Assembly: GCF_007990755.1 (NCBI RefSeq)
Contig: NZ_BJXA01000005.1
Coordinates: forward strand, 113,876 to 177,875
Length of the DNA stretch: 64,000 nt
DNA from: Nocardia ninae NBRC 108245
GTDB taxonomy: Bacteria; Actinomycetota; Actinomycetes; Mycobacteriales; Mycobacteriaceae
Direction: 5' to 3'
Below are positions 28,241-37,600 of this stretch, piece after piece. Position 1 is the stretch's first letter, and the number at the start of each line of letters is the position of its first letter. The notes below the pieces were generated by a model, which saw only the letters and a program-made list of their open reading frames with translations, made no database searches and had not been told where the DNA came from. Made by a program: the position numbers and the translations under genes.

Positions 28241-28501
28241 GTAATACGGTCGGGGCGTCTCGGCCCGTAACCGGCCGCGCGACATCGGCCCGCAAGCGCC
28301 GGACCAGCGCAAACCCGACCTCGGGTATTGATTGCACCCCGGCACCCCCACATCGATATCGCGTCGCCGAAATCCCGCTCGGCCAGCGAAAATCGAGTGC
28401 TACCGTTTTGCCAGAGGTCGATCTGTCGACCGGCAGGTACATCGTCCGCACCCTGCGGGCGGAACCGTCCACACGACCGGCCTCCGGGGATGTGGTGCGG
28501 T

Positions 28502-29350
28502 ATGACGCCGCTGGACATGGTTCGACTCGACGGCTTGATGGCACGCACCACGGGCTCGCCGAAGATCATGATCGGCCTGATCGACGGCCCGGTGGACACC
28601 ACGCACTCCGGACTGGCGGCGGCACTGCTGCGCGGACACGCGAACGGTTGCGCGGTCCCCGAAGCCACCGCGTGCACGCACGCCACCTTCGTGGCGGGAA
28701 TCCTGTCCGGCAGCCGTAATTCACCCGCTCCCGCACTGTGTCCCGGCTGTGCCGTCTATCTACGGCCGATCTTCTCCGATCGAACCTTCGCCCGGCTGCC
28801 GTCGGCCACCAACGACGACCTCGCCCGTGCGCTGCTGGAATGTATGGCGGCCGGAGCGGTCGTCGTGAACGTGAGTGCCGGTCCGCCCGCACCCTCGATG
28901 GCCGACAACCGGCTGCTCGCCCAGGCGCTCGACACCGCCGCGCGCCGCGATGTCATCGTCGTCGCCGCCGCCGGAAACACCACCGACCTAGGTACCTCGA
29001 CGCTCACCCGGCATCGCTGGGTAGTACCCGTCGTCGCGGTGGACGCGCACGGGCGGCCTGCACGGCAATCCACCCTCGGGCCGTCCATCGGCCGCAACGG
29101 CCTGGCCGCGCCGGGTGGGTTGACCAGCTTCACCGCGGGCAACGGCCTGGCCACGCTCACCGGAACCAGCTTCGCCGCACCGCTTGTCACCGGAACCATC
29201 GCGTTGCTGTGGTCGCTGTTCCCCCGGGCCTCGGCGGCCGAGATCCGCGCCGCGGTGCTGGGCCGCCGCAGGCGCGGCGCACTGATCCCGCCGCTGCTCG
29301 ACGCCGAGGCGGCATACCAGCAGATGAAGGAGTTGATCCATGCCGGATGA
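28502..29350 (+). CDS. Subtilisin-like S8 protease, cyanobactin PatA/PatG protease-like
   Basis: The 282-aa protein consists of almost nothing but an S8 catalytic domain. The triad is intact: Asp28 in GLIDGPVD, His60 in THATFVAGILSG and Ser223 in GTSFAAPLVTG; Asn159 in AAAGNT is the oxyanion residue. No signal peptide or pro-domain is seen. The opening DMVRLDGLMARTTGSPKIMI and short spacing before Asp resemble peptide-processing proteases of the cyanobactin PatA/PatG type rather than secreted subtilisins. It overlaps the next gene by 11 bp. Likely role: intracellular cleavage of the leader of the peptide encoded three genes downstream (inference). ATG 28502 chosen; 28490 also possible. Confidence 0.8.
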   Translation: MTPLDMVRLDGLMARTTGSPKIMIGLIDGPVDTTHSGLAAALLRGHANGCAVPEATACTHATFVAGILSGSRNSPAPALCPGCAVYLRPIFSDRTFARLPSATNDDLARALLECMAAGAVVVNVSAGPPAPSMADNRLLAQALDTAARRDVIVVAAAGNTTDLGTSTLTRHRWVVPVVAVDAHGRPARQSTLGPSIGRNGLAAPGGLTSFTAGNGLATLTGTSFAAPLVTGTIALLWSLFPRASAAEIRAAVLGRRRRGALIPPLLDAEAAYQQMKELIHAG

Positions 29351-29564
29351 ACAAACACCACCGGACACCGAGCAGCCACCGGAACCATCGGCCCGGCGCG
29401 TTCGGCTACCCGGCTTCGTGGTCAGCGAAGAAACCGGGCTCGGCGACGTAATCAAGCACGTCACAAACAGATTGGGCGTCACGCCGTGCGGCGGGTGCAA
29501 CCGTCGTGCCGCGGCGCTCAATCGTCGCATCGTCTTCTCACCGCGTCGCTCGTCGCGCGGCTGA
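29340..29564 (+). CDS. 74-aa protein with CGGC motif in the protease cassette
   Basis: This small protein starts MPDEQTPPDTEQPPEPSARR, has a Pro/Glu-rich N-terminus, then GLGDVIKHVTNRLGVTPCGG in which Cys50 and Cys53 form a CGGC pair, and a basic C-terminus NRRIVFSPRR. The GLGD...PCGGC..R...LNR pattern recurs in small uncharacterised actinobacterial proteins. The pair may be a redox or metal site. It overlaps the protease gene, so both are co-translated. Confidence 0.7.
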   Translation: MPDEQTPPDTEQPPEPSARRVRLPGFVVSEETGLGDVIKHVTNRLGVTPCGGCNRRAAALNRRIVFSPRRSSRG

Positions 29565-29594
29565 GCCCGAATTCCCCCACGCTCCGGAGAGATC

Positions 29595-30503
29595 ATGGAT
29601 ACCGCCCCCGCTACGGCGGAGCTGGACAGCCCCGCCGACACCCACCTCGATCGCATCGAACCCGCGCACACGCCCCATGAGGTCCCGTGCCCGACCTGCT
29701 CGGGCCAGACAGCCGCACTGCGGCTGTCCGACGTGTACGCGATCGGCCGGATCGAAGCCCGATTCCCCTCGCTCGCTGTGGAAAAGGAGTTCGCCCAGTC
29801 GATCGGCCGCGCCGTCACCGACGGCCAGACCGACCGGGAAACCTTCGCCACCGTGCTGTCGGATCCGGACAACCGCTATCTCGCACGGGCACTGTGCTGG
29901 GTGCTGACCATTCGCGAGCTGGAGACCTACATCGTGCTCCCGCGCGATCCCAGCGACCTGGACCGCTTGATCGAGGCGCTGCGCCCCCGTCCCAGTCCCG
30001 GCGACCTCGACGTGGTCATCGGCACCCGTGGTCCCTTGGCCGCACCAGCGATGTGCAACGGCTTGGTGGTCCCCGTGGTGCATTTCGACCAGCTCTACTC
30101 CTTCGACCGGGCCGAGCTGATGGGTGCGCTCCCGCGCTCCGAAGGGGTCGGCGACGACCAATTCACGGCCGCCGCCGAGCTGGTGCTCGACCGCATCCTG
30201 CACATCGCCGACAACGCGGGCGCCACCGACGAGCATCGCGCCCTGAACTACCTCGCGATGCGCTACTCGGAGATATACCGGCGCACCGCAACGCAATTCG
30301 AAGCCAACTTCTCGCTGACCGGCGTCGATGTCCGACCGTCTTCGCTGGGCGGCGGCCGGTCCATCGTGGACTGCATCTTCTCCTATACCGACCGGCGCAC
30401 CTCGTTCACCGAGAAGTACTTCGTCGCCGTCGACGTCACCGAGCGGTTCCCGTTCCTGATCGGCAGCCTCGGCCCCTACTACGACCGCACCAGCACCTAC
30501 TGA
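29595..30503 (+). CDS. PatG C-terminal domain-like protein
   Basis: The 302-aa protein resembles the C-terminal region of the cyanobactin maturation protease PatG. Distinctive segments are VYAIGRIEARFPSLAVEKEF, NRYLARALCWVLTIRELETY, DVVIGTRGPLA with CNGLVVPVVHFDQLYSFD, and DNAGATDEHRALNYLAMRYS near residues 205-225. A CPTC pair (Cys32, Cys35) near the start could bind metal. In PatG this region is fused to the protease; here it is a separate gene downstream of a stand-alone protease. It starts at ATG 29595 after GGAGAG. No signal peptide. Confidence 0.75.
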   Translation: MDTAPATAELDSPADTHLDRIEPAHTPHEVPCPTCSGQTAALRLSDVYAIGRIEARFPSLAVEKEFAQSIGRAVTDGQTDRETFATVLSDPDNRYLARALCWVLTIRELETYIVLPRDPSDLDRLIEALRPRPSPGDLDVVIGTRGPLAAPAMCNGLVVPVVHFDQLYSFDRAELMGALPRSEGVGDDQFTAAAELVLDRILHIADNAGATDEHRALNYLAMRYSEIYRRTATQFEANFSLTGVDVRPSSLGGGRSIVDCIFSYTDRRTSFTEKYFVAVDVTERFPFLIGSLGPYYDRTSTY

Positions 30504-30513
30504 GGAGAGCACC

Positions 30514-30894
30514 ATGAGAACACCAGGATTCACCGCGGAACAGTCGCTCGGCCGCACCGGACGCGTCTACCGGACCGTCGACCGGAACGGCGGTTTCGGG
30601 GGAACGAACCTGTTGCCCCAGCAGGATTGGGACGCCGAAGGAGGTGGCGGCGGGACCGAGGCCACCTGTTGCCGCAAGAAATGTCCCGGAGCGTGTCATT
30701 GCAGTGGACACCAGGGGCACTGTGACTCCGTGGTCGAGGAGGCGCCGGCCGAGTTCCTGATGGCCGGACCCATCGACAAGTGCGTATCGACCGACGGAAG
30801 GTCGCATGCGTACTGCTCGTGCGGTTGCTGGGCAGACGCGCACGACGCAGGGTGCGGTGAGTGCCCGGAGCTGCCGGAGCCGATCTACCTGTAG
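30514..30894 (+). CDS. Cys-rich peptide with PGFTAE leader-like start
   Basis: The 126-aa product begins MRTPGFTAEQSLGRTGRVYR. The PGFTAE...L...YR pattern recurs in small proteins of unknown function in actinobacteria and other bacteria, and looks like a leader. After a Gly-rich spacer come 12 Cys at positions 52, 53, 57, 61, 63, 70, 90, 101, 103, 105, 114 and 117, with interspersed His. It is probably the substrate of the upstream protease, a metal-binding peptide, or both. ATG 30514 has GGAGAG upstream, ten bases after the PatG-like gene stop. Confidence 0.75.
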   Translation: MRTPGFTAEQSLGRTGRVYRTVDRNGGFGGTNLLPQQDWDAEGGGGGTEATCCRKKCPGACHCSGHQGHCDSVVEEAPAEFLMAGPIDKCVSTDGRSHAYCSCGCWADAHDAGCGECPELPEPIYL

Positions 30895-30921
30895 CCCATC
30901 ACGCGCTGGACAAGAAGCGCG

Positions 30922-32445
30922 TCAGGCTCCTTGCCGATGTCGTTTCGAGCGCAACCAGCCGAAGGTCAATTGCACTGCGCGCTGCCAGTTCTCGTACTCG
31001 TCCGCGCGGTGGACCGGATCCATCTGCGGCATCCATTGCGCGGCGAGCCGCCAGTTGTTGCGTAGCCCCTCTAGATCCGGCCAGTAGCCGACGGCGAGCC
31101 CGGCGGCGTAAGCCGCTCCGAGCGAGACGGTTTCGGCGTTGAACGGGCGCATGACGGGCACGTCGAGGACGTCGGCGACGATCTGCATGAGCAGGTTGTC
31201 CGACGTCATGCCGCCGTCGACGCGCAGTGCGCGGGCCTGTAAACCGGAGTCGGCGTTCATCGCGTCGACCACCTCACGGGTCTGCCATGCGGTCGCCTCC
31301 AGGACGGCACGGGCGATGTGGCCCTTGGTGATATAGGACGTCAGGCCGGCGATCAGGCCGCGCGCGTCACTGCGCCAGTGCGGCGCGTAGAGACCGGAGA
31401 ACGCGGGCACGATATAGCAGCCGCCGTTGTCTTGTACTGTGCGAGCGAGGGTTTCGATCTCGGGCGCGCTAGTGACCAGGCCGATGTTGTCGCGCACCCA
31501 CTGCACCAGCGAGCCGGTCACCGCGATCGGTCCCTCCAGCGCGTACACCGGCTGCTCGTCGCCGATCTGATAGCCGATGGTGGTGAGCAGGCCGTGCGAG
31601 GACTGCACCAGTTCGCGGCCGGTGTTCATCATGAGGAACCCGCCGGTGCCGTACGTGCACTTGGTTTCCCCACGCGCGAAACAGGTTTGGCCGAACAGCG
31701 CGGCGTGCTGGTCGCCCAGCGCGGCGGCGATCGGGATGCCGGGCACCACCCGGCGGGTCGTGCCGTACGACGCCGTCGAAGGCTGGATGCGCGGCAGCAT
31801 GGCCGCGGGGATCTCGAAGAAGCTCAGCAGCTCCGCGTCCCAGGTCAGCGTGGTGAGATTCATCAGCAGGGTGCGGCTGGCGTTGGTGACATCGGTCAGA
31901 TGCAGGCCGCCGTCGACGCCGCCGGTCAGATTCCAGATCAACCAGGTTTCCATGGTGCCGAACAGCACCTCGCCGCGTTCGGCCCGATCCCGCAGGCCCG
32001 GAATGGTATCCAGCAGCCAGCGGAGCCGGGGCGCGGCGAAGTAGGTGGCCAGCGGCAGCCCGCAGATCTCTCGAATGCGTTGCGCGCCAGGCTTTTCCTC
32101 GAAGTCACGGACCAATTCCTCGGTGCGCGTGTCCTGCCAGACGATGGCCCGCCGGATCGGCGTGCCGGTGCGGCGATCCCACACCACCGTGGTCTCCCGC
32201 TGGTTCGCGATGCCGAGGGCGGCGACCTGATCTGCGGTGATACCGGAGTCGCGCAGCGCCTGCGGCACGATCCGGTCGACGTTGCGCCAGATCTCCATCG
32301 CGTCCTGCTCGACCCAGCCCGGCCGCGGATAGTGCTGCTGGTGCTCGCGCTGTGCCACACCGACCAGGCGTGCGCGCTGATCGAACAGGATGCACCTGGT
32401 GGAGGTGGTGCCCTGGTCGATCGCGAGCACAAACCGCTGCGTCAT
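30922..32445 (-). CDS. glpK: Glycerol kinase (copy 1)
   Basis: This 507-aa FGGY-family kinase phosphorylates glycerol with ATP to glycerol 3-phosphate. It opens with [15 protein letters not shown], carries [11 protein letters not shown] and [12 protein letters not shown], and ends with [14 protein letters not shown]. Length is normal. It lies 28 bp downstream of the IclR-type regulator gene on the same strand, making an iclR-glpK unit that diverges from glpF-glpK-glpD. A second, clearly paralogous kinase is encoded at 34362-35882. Confidence 0.92.
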   Translation of the reverse strand: MTQRFVLAIDQGTTSTRCILFDQRARLVGVAQREHQQHYPRPGWVEQDAMEIWRNVDRIVPQALRDSGITADQVAALGIANQRETTVVWDRRTGTPIRRAIVWQDTRTEELVRDFEEKPGAQRIREICGLPLATYFAAPRLRWLLDTIPGLRDRAERGEVLFGTMETWLIWNLTGGVDGGLHLTDVTNASRTLLMNLTTLTWDAELLSFFEIPAAMLPRIQPSTASYGTTRRVVPGIPIAAALGDQHAALFGQTCFARGETKCTYGTGGFLMMNTGRELVQSSHGLLTTIGYQIGDEQPVYALEGPIAVTGSLVQWVRDNIGLVTSAPEIETLARTVQDNGGCYIVPAFSGLYAPHWRSDARGLIAGLTSYITKGHIARAVLEATAWQTREVVDAMNADSGLQARALRVDGGMTSDNLLMQIVADVLDVPVMRPFNAETVSLGAAYAAGLAVGYWPDLEGLRNNWRLAAQWMPQMDPVHRADEYENWQRAVQLTFGWLRSKRHRQGA

Positions 32446-32473
32446 CCGTGTCCTCTCGTGCCATATATAGGTG

Positions 32474-33238
32474 TCAATGTCCGGCGCCGAGGTCCCGCGA
32501 GACCGCGTGCGCAGCGTCGCGCACCAAGCCGATCAGCGCGGGGCGATGCCGTAATTGCGGGTCGCAGAGCCGGTCGACCGGTCCACTGATGCCGATGGCG
32601 CCCACCACGAGTCCGCCGTGCGAACGGATGGGTGCCGCGATGCCCGCTTCGCCGGGCCGGAATTCTTCGGTGTCCCCGGCCCAGCCTGCCTGCCGCACCG
32701 CGGCGAGCGCTCGATTGAGGGCGGGACGATCGACGATGGTGCGGCGGGTGAGCGAGGCCAGCTCGCCCCCGCGCACCGTGGCCGCGAGTTCCGCGTCGAA
32801 GGCCAGCAGCACCTTGCCGAGCGCGGTCGCGTGCGGCGGCAGCAGTTCACCGAGTTCGAGGGCCTGTTCGGTGTTGTCCGGACGGAAGACGTGGTGCACG
32901 ACCACGACACTGCCGTCCACCGGCGCACCGATGCGGACCGCCTCGCCGGTGCGTGCCGCCAGCGCATCGGCCCAGTTGATCGCACGCGAGCGCAGCTCGT
33001 TGGCATCGAGATAACTGGTACCGAGGTGCAGCAGTGCCGCGCCCAGCTGATACTTGCCGGTCGCCGCGTCCTGTTCGACGAACCCGACGCCCTGCAGGGT
33101 GCGCAGGATGCCGTGCGCGGTGGGTTTGGCGAGGTCGAGCGCACCAGCGATCTCGCCGACGCCCAAGCGGCCCGCGCCGCGGGCGAGCAGCCGCAGAATG
33201 GCCGCCGCTCGTTCGATCGATTGGATCGGACCGGGCAT
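32474..33238 (-). CDS. IclR-family regulator of glycerol genes (GylR-like)
   Basis: The 254-aa protein has an N-terminal winged helix-turn-helix ([20 protein letters not shown] and [20 protein letters not shown]) and a C-terminal IclR ligand-binding domain ending near [20 protein letters not shown]. In Streptomyces the IclR member GylR represses the glycerol operon glpFKD. Position here, divergent from glpF and immediately before a glpK, supports the same role. The start is ATG 33238; upstream in-frame codons have no ribosome binding site. Two palindromic candidate operators lie in the intergenic region. Confidence 0.85.
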   Translation of the reverse strand: MPGPIQSIERAAAILRLLARGAGRLGVGEIAGALDLAKPTAHGILRTLQGVGFVEQDAATGKYQLGAALLHLGTSYLDANELRSRAINWADALAARTGEAVRIGAPVDGSVVVVHHVFRPDNTEQALELGELLPPHATALGKVLLAFDAELAATVRGGELASLTRRTIVDRPALNRALAAVRQAGWAGDTEEFRPGEAGIAAPIRSHGGLVVGAIGISGPVDRLCDPQLRHRPALIGLVRDAAHAVSRDLGAGH

Positions 33239-33260
33239 GAACCGAAACCTAACCTCTCGA

Positions 33261-33275
33261 TTCGACAATGTCGAA
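33261..33275. promoter_or_regulatory. Candidate operator 1 for the IclR regulator
   Basis: TTCGACAATGTCGAA is a perfect inverted repeat (6-bp arms, 3-bp centre) 23 bp before the iclR start codon. Confidence 0.6.
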
Positions 33276-33387
33276 CATATGGTGAACGGCGAGCAACACA
33301 TCCGGCGCGCCGGTGTGACGTGCGTCATGTCGACCCCCTCGGGCGCCCGACAGTAGCGGCAGCGGCCCCCCACAACCACCCCGACCG

Positions 33388-33402
33388 TTCAGCATTGTCG
33401 AA
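33388..33402. promoter_or_regulatory. Candidate operator 2 for the IclR regulator
   Basis: TTCAGCATTGTCGAA, read on the other strand, matches operator 1 at 13 of 15 positions. It lies 90 bp before the glpF start codon, on the side nearer the glpFKD operon. Confidence 0.55.
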
Positions 33403-33491
33403 CGTGCCCTATGTCCGGTTCCTCGATCCGGTCGTAACGTCGAGGTCCGCAGGGTCGCATCGGCGGCCGCAGGGCGAACGGAGACTCAACG

Positions 33492-34319
33492 GTGAACTTC
33501 GGCTCGATCTTCCTGAGTGAAGCACTCGGCACGGGAATGCTGGTGCTACTCGGCGTCGGCGTGGTCGCGAATGTGTTGCTGACCAAATCCAAGGGATTCG
33601 ACGGTGGCTGGTTACTGATCAACTTCGGCTGGGGCTTCGGCGTGCTGGCCGGGGTGTACGTGGCCTATAAAACCGGCGGCCACCTCAATCCCGCCTACAC
33701 CATCGGCGTCCTGTTCAGCGGCGCCGATCAATACGGCCCCGACATCGACATCACTGTCGCCACCACCATCGCCTACATCACCGGCCAGCTGGTGGGCGCG
33801 TTCATCGGCGCGAATCTGGCCTATGTGGCGTACAAGCGGCACTTCGACGAGGAGACCGACGAGGCGAAGAAGCTGGGTGTGTTCGCCACCGGTCCCGCGA
33901 TCCGCGGGCTGCGCTGGAACTTCGCCACCGAGGTGATCGCCACCTTCGCGCTCGTCCTGGTGCTGCTGTCCATCGGCCACACCGCGACCGGTCTCGGCCC
34001 GCTCGCGGCGGCGTTGCTGGTGGTCGGCATCGGTGCCTCGCTCGGCGGGCCGACGGGGTATGCCATCAACCCGGCTCGTGATCTCGGGCCGCGACTCGCG
34101 CATGCGCTGCTGCCGGTCAGCAAGGGTGTGGCCGCCGCGCCGGTTCGTGAGCCCGCGGGTGCGGGTGTTGGCGGGTCTTCCGCCGAACGACTGCCCGAAC
34201 ACACCGGTTCGCCCGGTCCCAATCGCAAGAGTTCCGACTGGAGCTACGCCTGGGTCCCGATCCTCGGTCCGCTGGCGGGCGGCGTGCTCGCCGGGCTGGC
34301 CTCTCAGGTCCTTTTCTGA
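33492..34319 (+). CDS. glpF: Glycerol uptake facilitator (aquaporin family)
   Basis: The 275-aa protein is a six-helix MIP channel. The two pore loops are GHLNPAYTIG and INPARDLGPR, the latter with the Asp of aquaglyceroporins. It lets glycerol diffuse across the cytoplasmic membrane. An insertion with a Pro/Gly/Ser-rich polar stretch (SERLPEHTGSPGPNRKSS) precedes the final helix. GTG 33492 follows CGGAG. It is first in glpF-glpK-glpD, with 42 bp to glpK. Confidence 0.92.
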   Translation: MNFGSIFLSEALGTGMLVLLGVGVVANVLLTKSKGFDGGWLLINFGWGFGVLAGVYVAYKTGGHLNPAYTIGVLFSGADQYGPDIDITVATTIAYITGQLVGAFIGANLAYVAYKRHFDEETDEAKKLGVFATGPAIRGLRWNFATEVIATFALVLVLLSIGHTATGLGPLAAALLVVGIGASLGGPTGYAINPARDLGPRLAHALLPVSKGVAAAPVREPAGAGVGGSSAERLPEHTGSPGPNRKSSDWSYAWVPILGPLAGGVLAGLASQVLF

Positions 34320-34361
34320 ATCTCTTTCTCGCTCAGCAGTTTTTCTTTCGAAAGGACCACG

Positions 34362-35882
34362 ATGAGCCAGTACGTCGGCGCCATCGATCAAGGCACCACT
34401 AGCACGCGCTTCATGGTGTTCGATCACAACGGCAACGAGATCGCTCGCCACCAGCTCGAACACCAGCAGATCCTGCCGCGCGCGGGCTGGGTGGAGCACG
34501 ATCCGACCGAGATCTGGGAACGCACCAGGGCGGTCATCCAGAGCACCCTCACCAAGGCCGATCTCGACGCCAGCGACCTGGCCGCGGTCGGCGTCACCAA
34601 CCAGCGCGAAACCACCGTGGTGTGGAGCCGCCGCACCGGGCGTCCCTACTGCAACGCCATCGTCTGGCAGGACACCCGCACCGACCGCATCGCGGCCGAA
34701 CTCGAGCGGGCCGGCCACGGCGACACCATTCGACACAAGGCCGGATTGCCCCCTGCCACTTACTTTTCCGGCGGCAAGCTGCGCTGGATCCTGGACAACG
34801 TGCCCGGTGTCGCCGAGGCGGCCGAGCGCGGCGAGGCGATCTTCGGGACCACCGACAGCTGGCTGCTGTGGAACCTGACCGGCGGGGTCGACGGCGGCGT
34901 GCACGTCACCGACCCGACCAATGCCAGCCGCACCATGCTGATGGACCTGGAGACCTCCGACTGGGACGACGAACTGTTGTCCATCTTCGGCATTCCGCGG
35001 TCCATGCTGCCGACCATCGCGCCGTCGTCGAACCCCGAGCTGTTCGGAAAGACCAGGGCCGACGGGCCTTTCGGCGGTGAGGTGCCGCTGGCCGGTGTGC
35101 TCGGCGACCAGCAGGCGGCCACGGTCGGCCAGGTGTGTTTCCGGCCCGGCGAGGCGAAGAACACCTACGGCACCGGAAACTTCTTGCTGCTCAACACCGG
35201 TACCGAGATCGTGCGCTCGCAGCACGGGCTGCTCACCACGGTCGCTTACCAGTTCGGCGACGACAAGCCGGTGTACGCGCTCGAAGGTTCGATCGCGGTC
35301 ACCGGTTCGGCGGTGCAGTGGCTGCGCGATCAGCTCGGCATCATTTCCGGTGCGTCGCAAAGCGAATCGCTGGCCAGGCAGGTCGATGACAACGGCGGCG
35401 TGTACTTCGTGCCCGCGTTCTCCGGACTGTTCGCGCCCTACTGGCGCTCCGACGCGCGCGGCGCCATCGTCGGGCTGTCCCGCTACAGCACCAACGCCCA
35501 TCTGGCGCGGGCGACGCTGGAATCCATTTGCTACCAGACCCGCGACGTCGTCGAGGCCATGCAGGCCGACTCCGGCGTGCAGCTCGACGTGCTGCGAGTG
35601 GACGGCGGCGTCACCGCCAACGAGCTGTGCATGCAGCTGCAGGCCGACTTCCTCGGCGTGCCGGTGTCGCGACCGGTGGTCGCGGAGACCACCGCGCTCG
35701 GCGCCGCCTACGCGGCCGGGCTGGCCGTCGGATTCTGGAGCAACACCGACGAACTCGTGCAGAACTGGCACGAAGACAAGCGCTGGAACCCCACCGGAAC
35801 CGAGGAGCAGCGCGCACGCGGCTACGCCCGCTGGCAGAAGGCCGTGTCGCGCACCCTCGACTGGATTGACGTAGACGACTGA
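34362..35882 (+). CDS. glpK: Glycerol kinase (copy 2)
   Basis: The 506-aa FGGY kinase shows [48 protein letters not shown] and [15 protein letters not shown]. It follows glpF by 42 bp and precedes glpD by 38 bp. It is a paralogue of the minus-strand kinase at 30922-32445 with numerous substitutions, so the duplication is not recent. Confidence 0.93.
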   Translation: MSQYVGAIDQGTTSTRFMVFDHNGNEIARHQLEHQQILPRAGWVEHDPTEIWERTRAVIQSTLTKADLDASDLAAVGVTNQRETTVVWSRRTGRPYCNAIVWQDTRTDRIAAELERAGHGDTIRHKAGLPPATYFSGGKLRWILDNVPGVAEAAERGEAIFGTTDSWLLWNLTGGVDGGVHVTDPTNASRTMLMDLETSDWDDELLSIFGIPRSMLPTIAPSSNPELFGKTRADGPFGGEVPLAGVLGDQQAATVGQVCFRPGEAKNTYGTGNFLLLNTGTEIVRSQHGLLTTVAYQFGDDKPVYALEGSIAVTGSAVQWLRDQLGIISGASQSESLARQVDDNGGVYFVPAFSGLFAPYWRSDARGAIVGLSRYSTNAHLARATLESICYQTRDVVEAMQADSGVQLDVLRVDGGVTANELCMQLQADFLGVPVSRPVVAETTALGAAYAAGLAVGFWSNTDELVQNWHEDKRWNPTGTEEQRARGYARWQKAVSRTLDWIDVDD

Positions 35883-35920
35883 GTCGCCGACGCGAATATC
35901 ACTGGAACAAGGAGAGATTC

Positions 35921-37600
35921 ATGTCAGCACGATTAGACCCCACCTACCGCGCCACCGCGGTCGAGGCACTAGGCGACGACGAGATCGATGTGCTGGTGAT
36001 CGGCGGTGGCGTGGTCGGCGCGGGCGCGGCACTGGATGCGGCCTCGCGCGGCCTGAGCGTCACCCTGGTGGAAGCCAGGGACTTCGCGGCGGGCACGTCG
36101 AGCCGCTCCAGCAAGCTCATCCACGGCGGGCTGCGGTATCTCGAACAGCTCGACTTCTGGCTGGTGCGTGAGGCTTTGAAGGAACGCGGCCTGCTGCTGA
36201 ACAAGCTGGCGCCGCACCTGGTGCGCCCGGTGTCGTTCCTGCTGCCGCTGCAACACCGGGTCTGGGAGCGCGCGTACATCGGTGCGGGCGTCGCCCTGTA
36301 CGACACCATCGGTGGCGCCCGGGCGCTGCCGATGCACCGGCACCTGACCCGCACGCGCGCACTGGAATTGGCGCCCGCGCTGCGCGAGGACTCGATGACC
36401 GGCGCCATCCGCTATTTCGACGCACAGGTCGACGACGCGCGCCACACCATGACGATCGCCCGCACCGCGGCCCAGCACGGCGCGACCGTGCTCACCCGCA
36501 CCAAGGTCACCGGGCTGCTGCGCGACGGTGAGCGGGTGATCGGCGCGCAGGTCACCGATCTGGAGACCGGGCGCGAGCACACCGTGCGGGCCCGCCGGGT
36601 GATCAGCGCGACCGGCGTCTGGACCGACGAGATGAACCGGATGACCGGCGTCGAATTCCCGTTCCACGTGCGCACTTCCAAGGGCGTGCACATCCTGGTG
36701 CCGCGCGAGCGCCTCGACCTGGACACCGGGCTGATCATGCGCACTGAGAAGAGCGTGCTGTTCGTGATCCCGTGGCACCAGCACTGGATCATCGGTACCA
36801 CCGACACGGATTGGTCGCTGAACAAGGATCATCCGGCCGCGAGCAACGCCGACGTGCAGTACATCCTCGATCACGTCAACGCGGTACTGCGGGATCCGCT
36901 GACCCGCGACGACATCGTCGGCACCTATGCCGGACTGCGCCCGCTGGTCTCCGGCGCGTCCAGCGACACCGCGAAGCTGTCGCGCGAACACGCTGTGGCG
37001 GAACCGGTTCCGGGCCTGTTCGTGATCGCGGGCGGCAAGTACACCACCTACCGGGTGATGGCGGCCGACGTGGTGGACGCCGCCGTGCAGGGCCTCGGTC
37101 GCGCGGTCGCCCCGTCGGTGACCGAGAAGCTCCCGCTGCTCGGCGCGGTCGGCTACCAGGAGATGGCCGCCGACCTCGACAGCCTCGCGCAGCGCACCGG
37201 GCTGTCGAAGGCCACCGTCGAGCATCTGCTCGGGCGCTACGGCTCCGCTGTGCACGACCTGTTCGAGTTGATCGCCGAGGATCCCACGCTGGGCGAGCCG
37301 CTGGCCGGTGCCGAGGAGTATCTCGCCGCCGAGGTCGTCTATGCGGTAACCCACGAGGGCGCACTGCATCTCGACGATGTGCTCACCCGGCGTACCCGGA
37401 TCTCCATCGAGGCGTCGGACCGCGGTCTGCTCGCCGCGCCGGAGGTGGCCTTCCTGATCGGCGCCCGGCTCGGCTGGGATGCCGCCGACGCCGAGCGTGA
37501 GCTCAGCCGCTACCGGGACCGGGTCGAAGCCGAGCTGGCCGCCAACCAGGCTGCCGACGACGAGGCCGCGAACGCCGCGCGTTTGGTCGCCGTCGCCTGA
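35921..37600 (+). CDS. glpD: FAD-dependent glycerol-3-phosphate dehydrogenase
   Basis: The 559-aa flavoprotein oxidises glycerol 3-phosphate to dihydroxyacetone phosphate and passes electrons to the quinone pool at the inner face of the membrane. The N-terminal FAD motif is VLVIGGGVVGAGAALDAASR, followed by SSRSSKLIHGGLRYLEQ, and the C-terminal DAO domain ends in an Ala-rich tail. Complete length. ATG 35921 is preceded by AAGGAGAG. It completes glycerol import, phosphorylation and oxidation. Confidence 0.93.
   Translation: MSARLDPTYRATAVEALGDDEIDVLVIGGGVVGAGAALDAASRGLSVTLVEARDFAAGTSSRSSKLIHGGLRYLEQLDFWLVREALKERGLLLNKLAPHLVRPVSFLLPLQHRVWERAYIGAGVALYDTIGGARALPMHRHLTRTRALELAPALREDSMTGAIRYFDAQVDDARHTMTIARTAAQHGATVLTRTKVTGLLRDGERVIGAQVTDLETGREHTVRARRVISATGVWTDEMNRMTGVEFPFHVRTSKGVHILVPRERLDLDTGLIMRTEKSVLFVIPWHQHWIIGTTDTDWSLNKDHPAASNADVQYILDHVNAVLRDPLTRDDIVGTYAGLRPLVSGASSDTAKLSREHAVAEPVPGLFVIAGGKYTTYRVMAADVVDAAVQGLGRAVAPSVTEKLPLLGAVGYQEMAADLDSLAQRTGLSKATVEHLLGRYGSAVHDLFELIAEDPTLGEPLAGAEEYLAAEVVYAVTHEGALHLDDVLTRRTRISIEASDRGLLAAPEVAFLIGARLGWDAADAERELSRYRDRVEAELAANQAADDEAANAARLVAVA

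Noticed and set aside
29538-30557. Minus-strand open frame of 339 aa
   Set aside because: Antisense of the PatG C-terminal-like gene; composition is low-complexity and there is no ribosome binding site.
33612-35771. Minus-strand open frame of 719 aa
   Set aside because: Antisense of glpF and glpK; the sequence is the mirror of conserved FGGY motifs and has no domain of its own.
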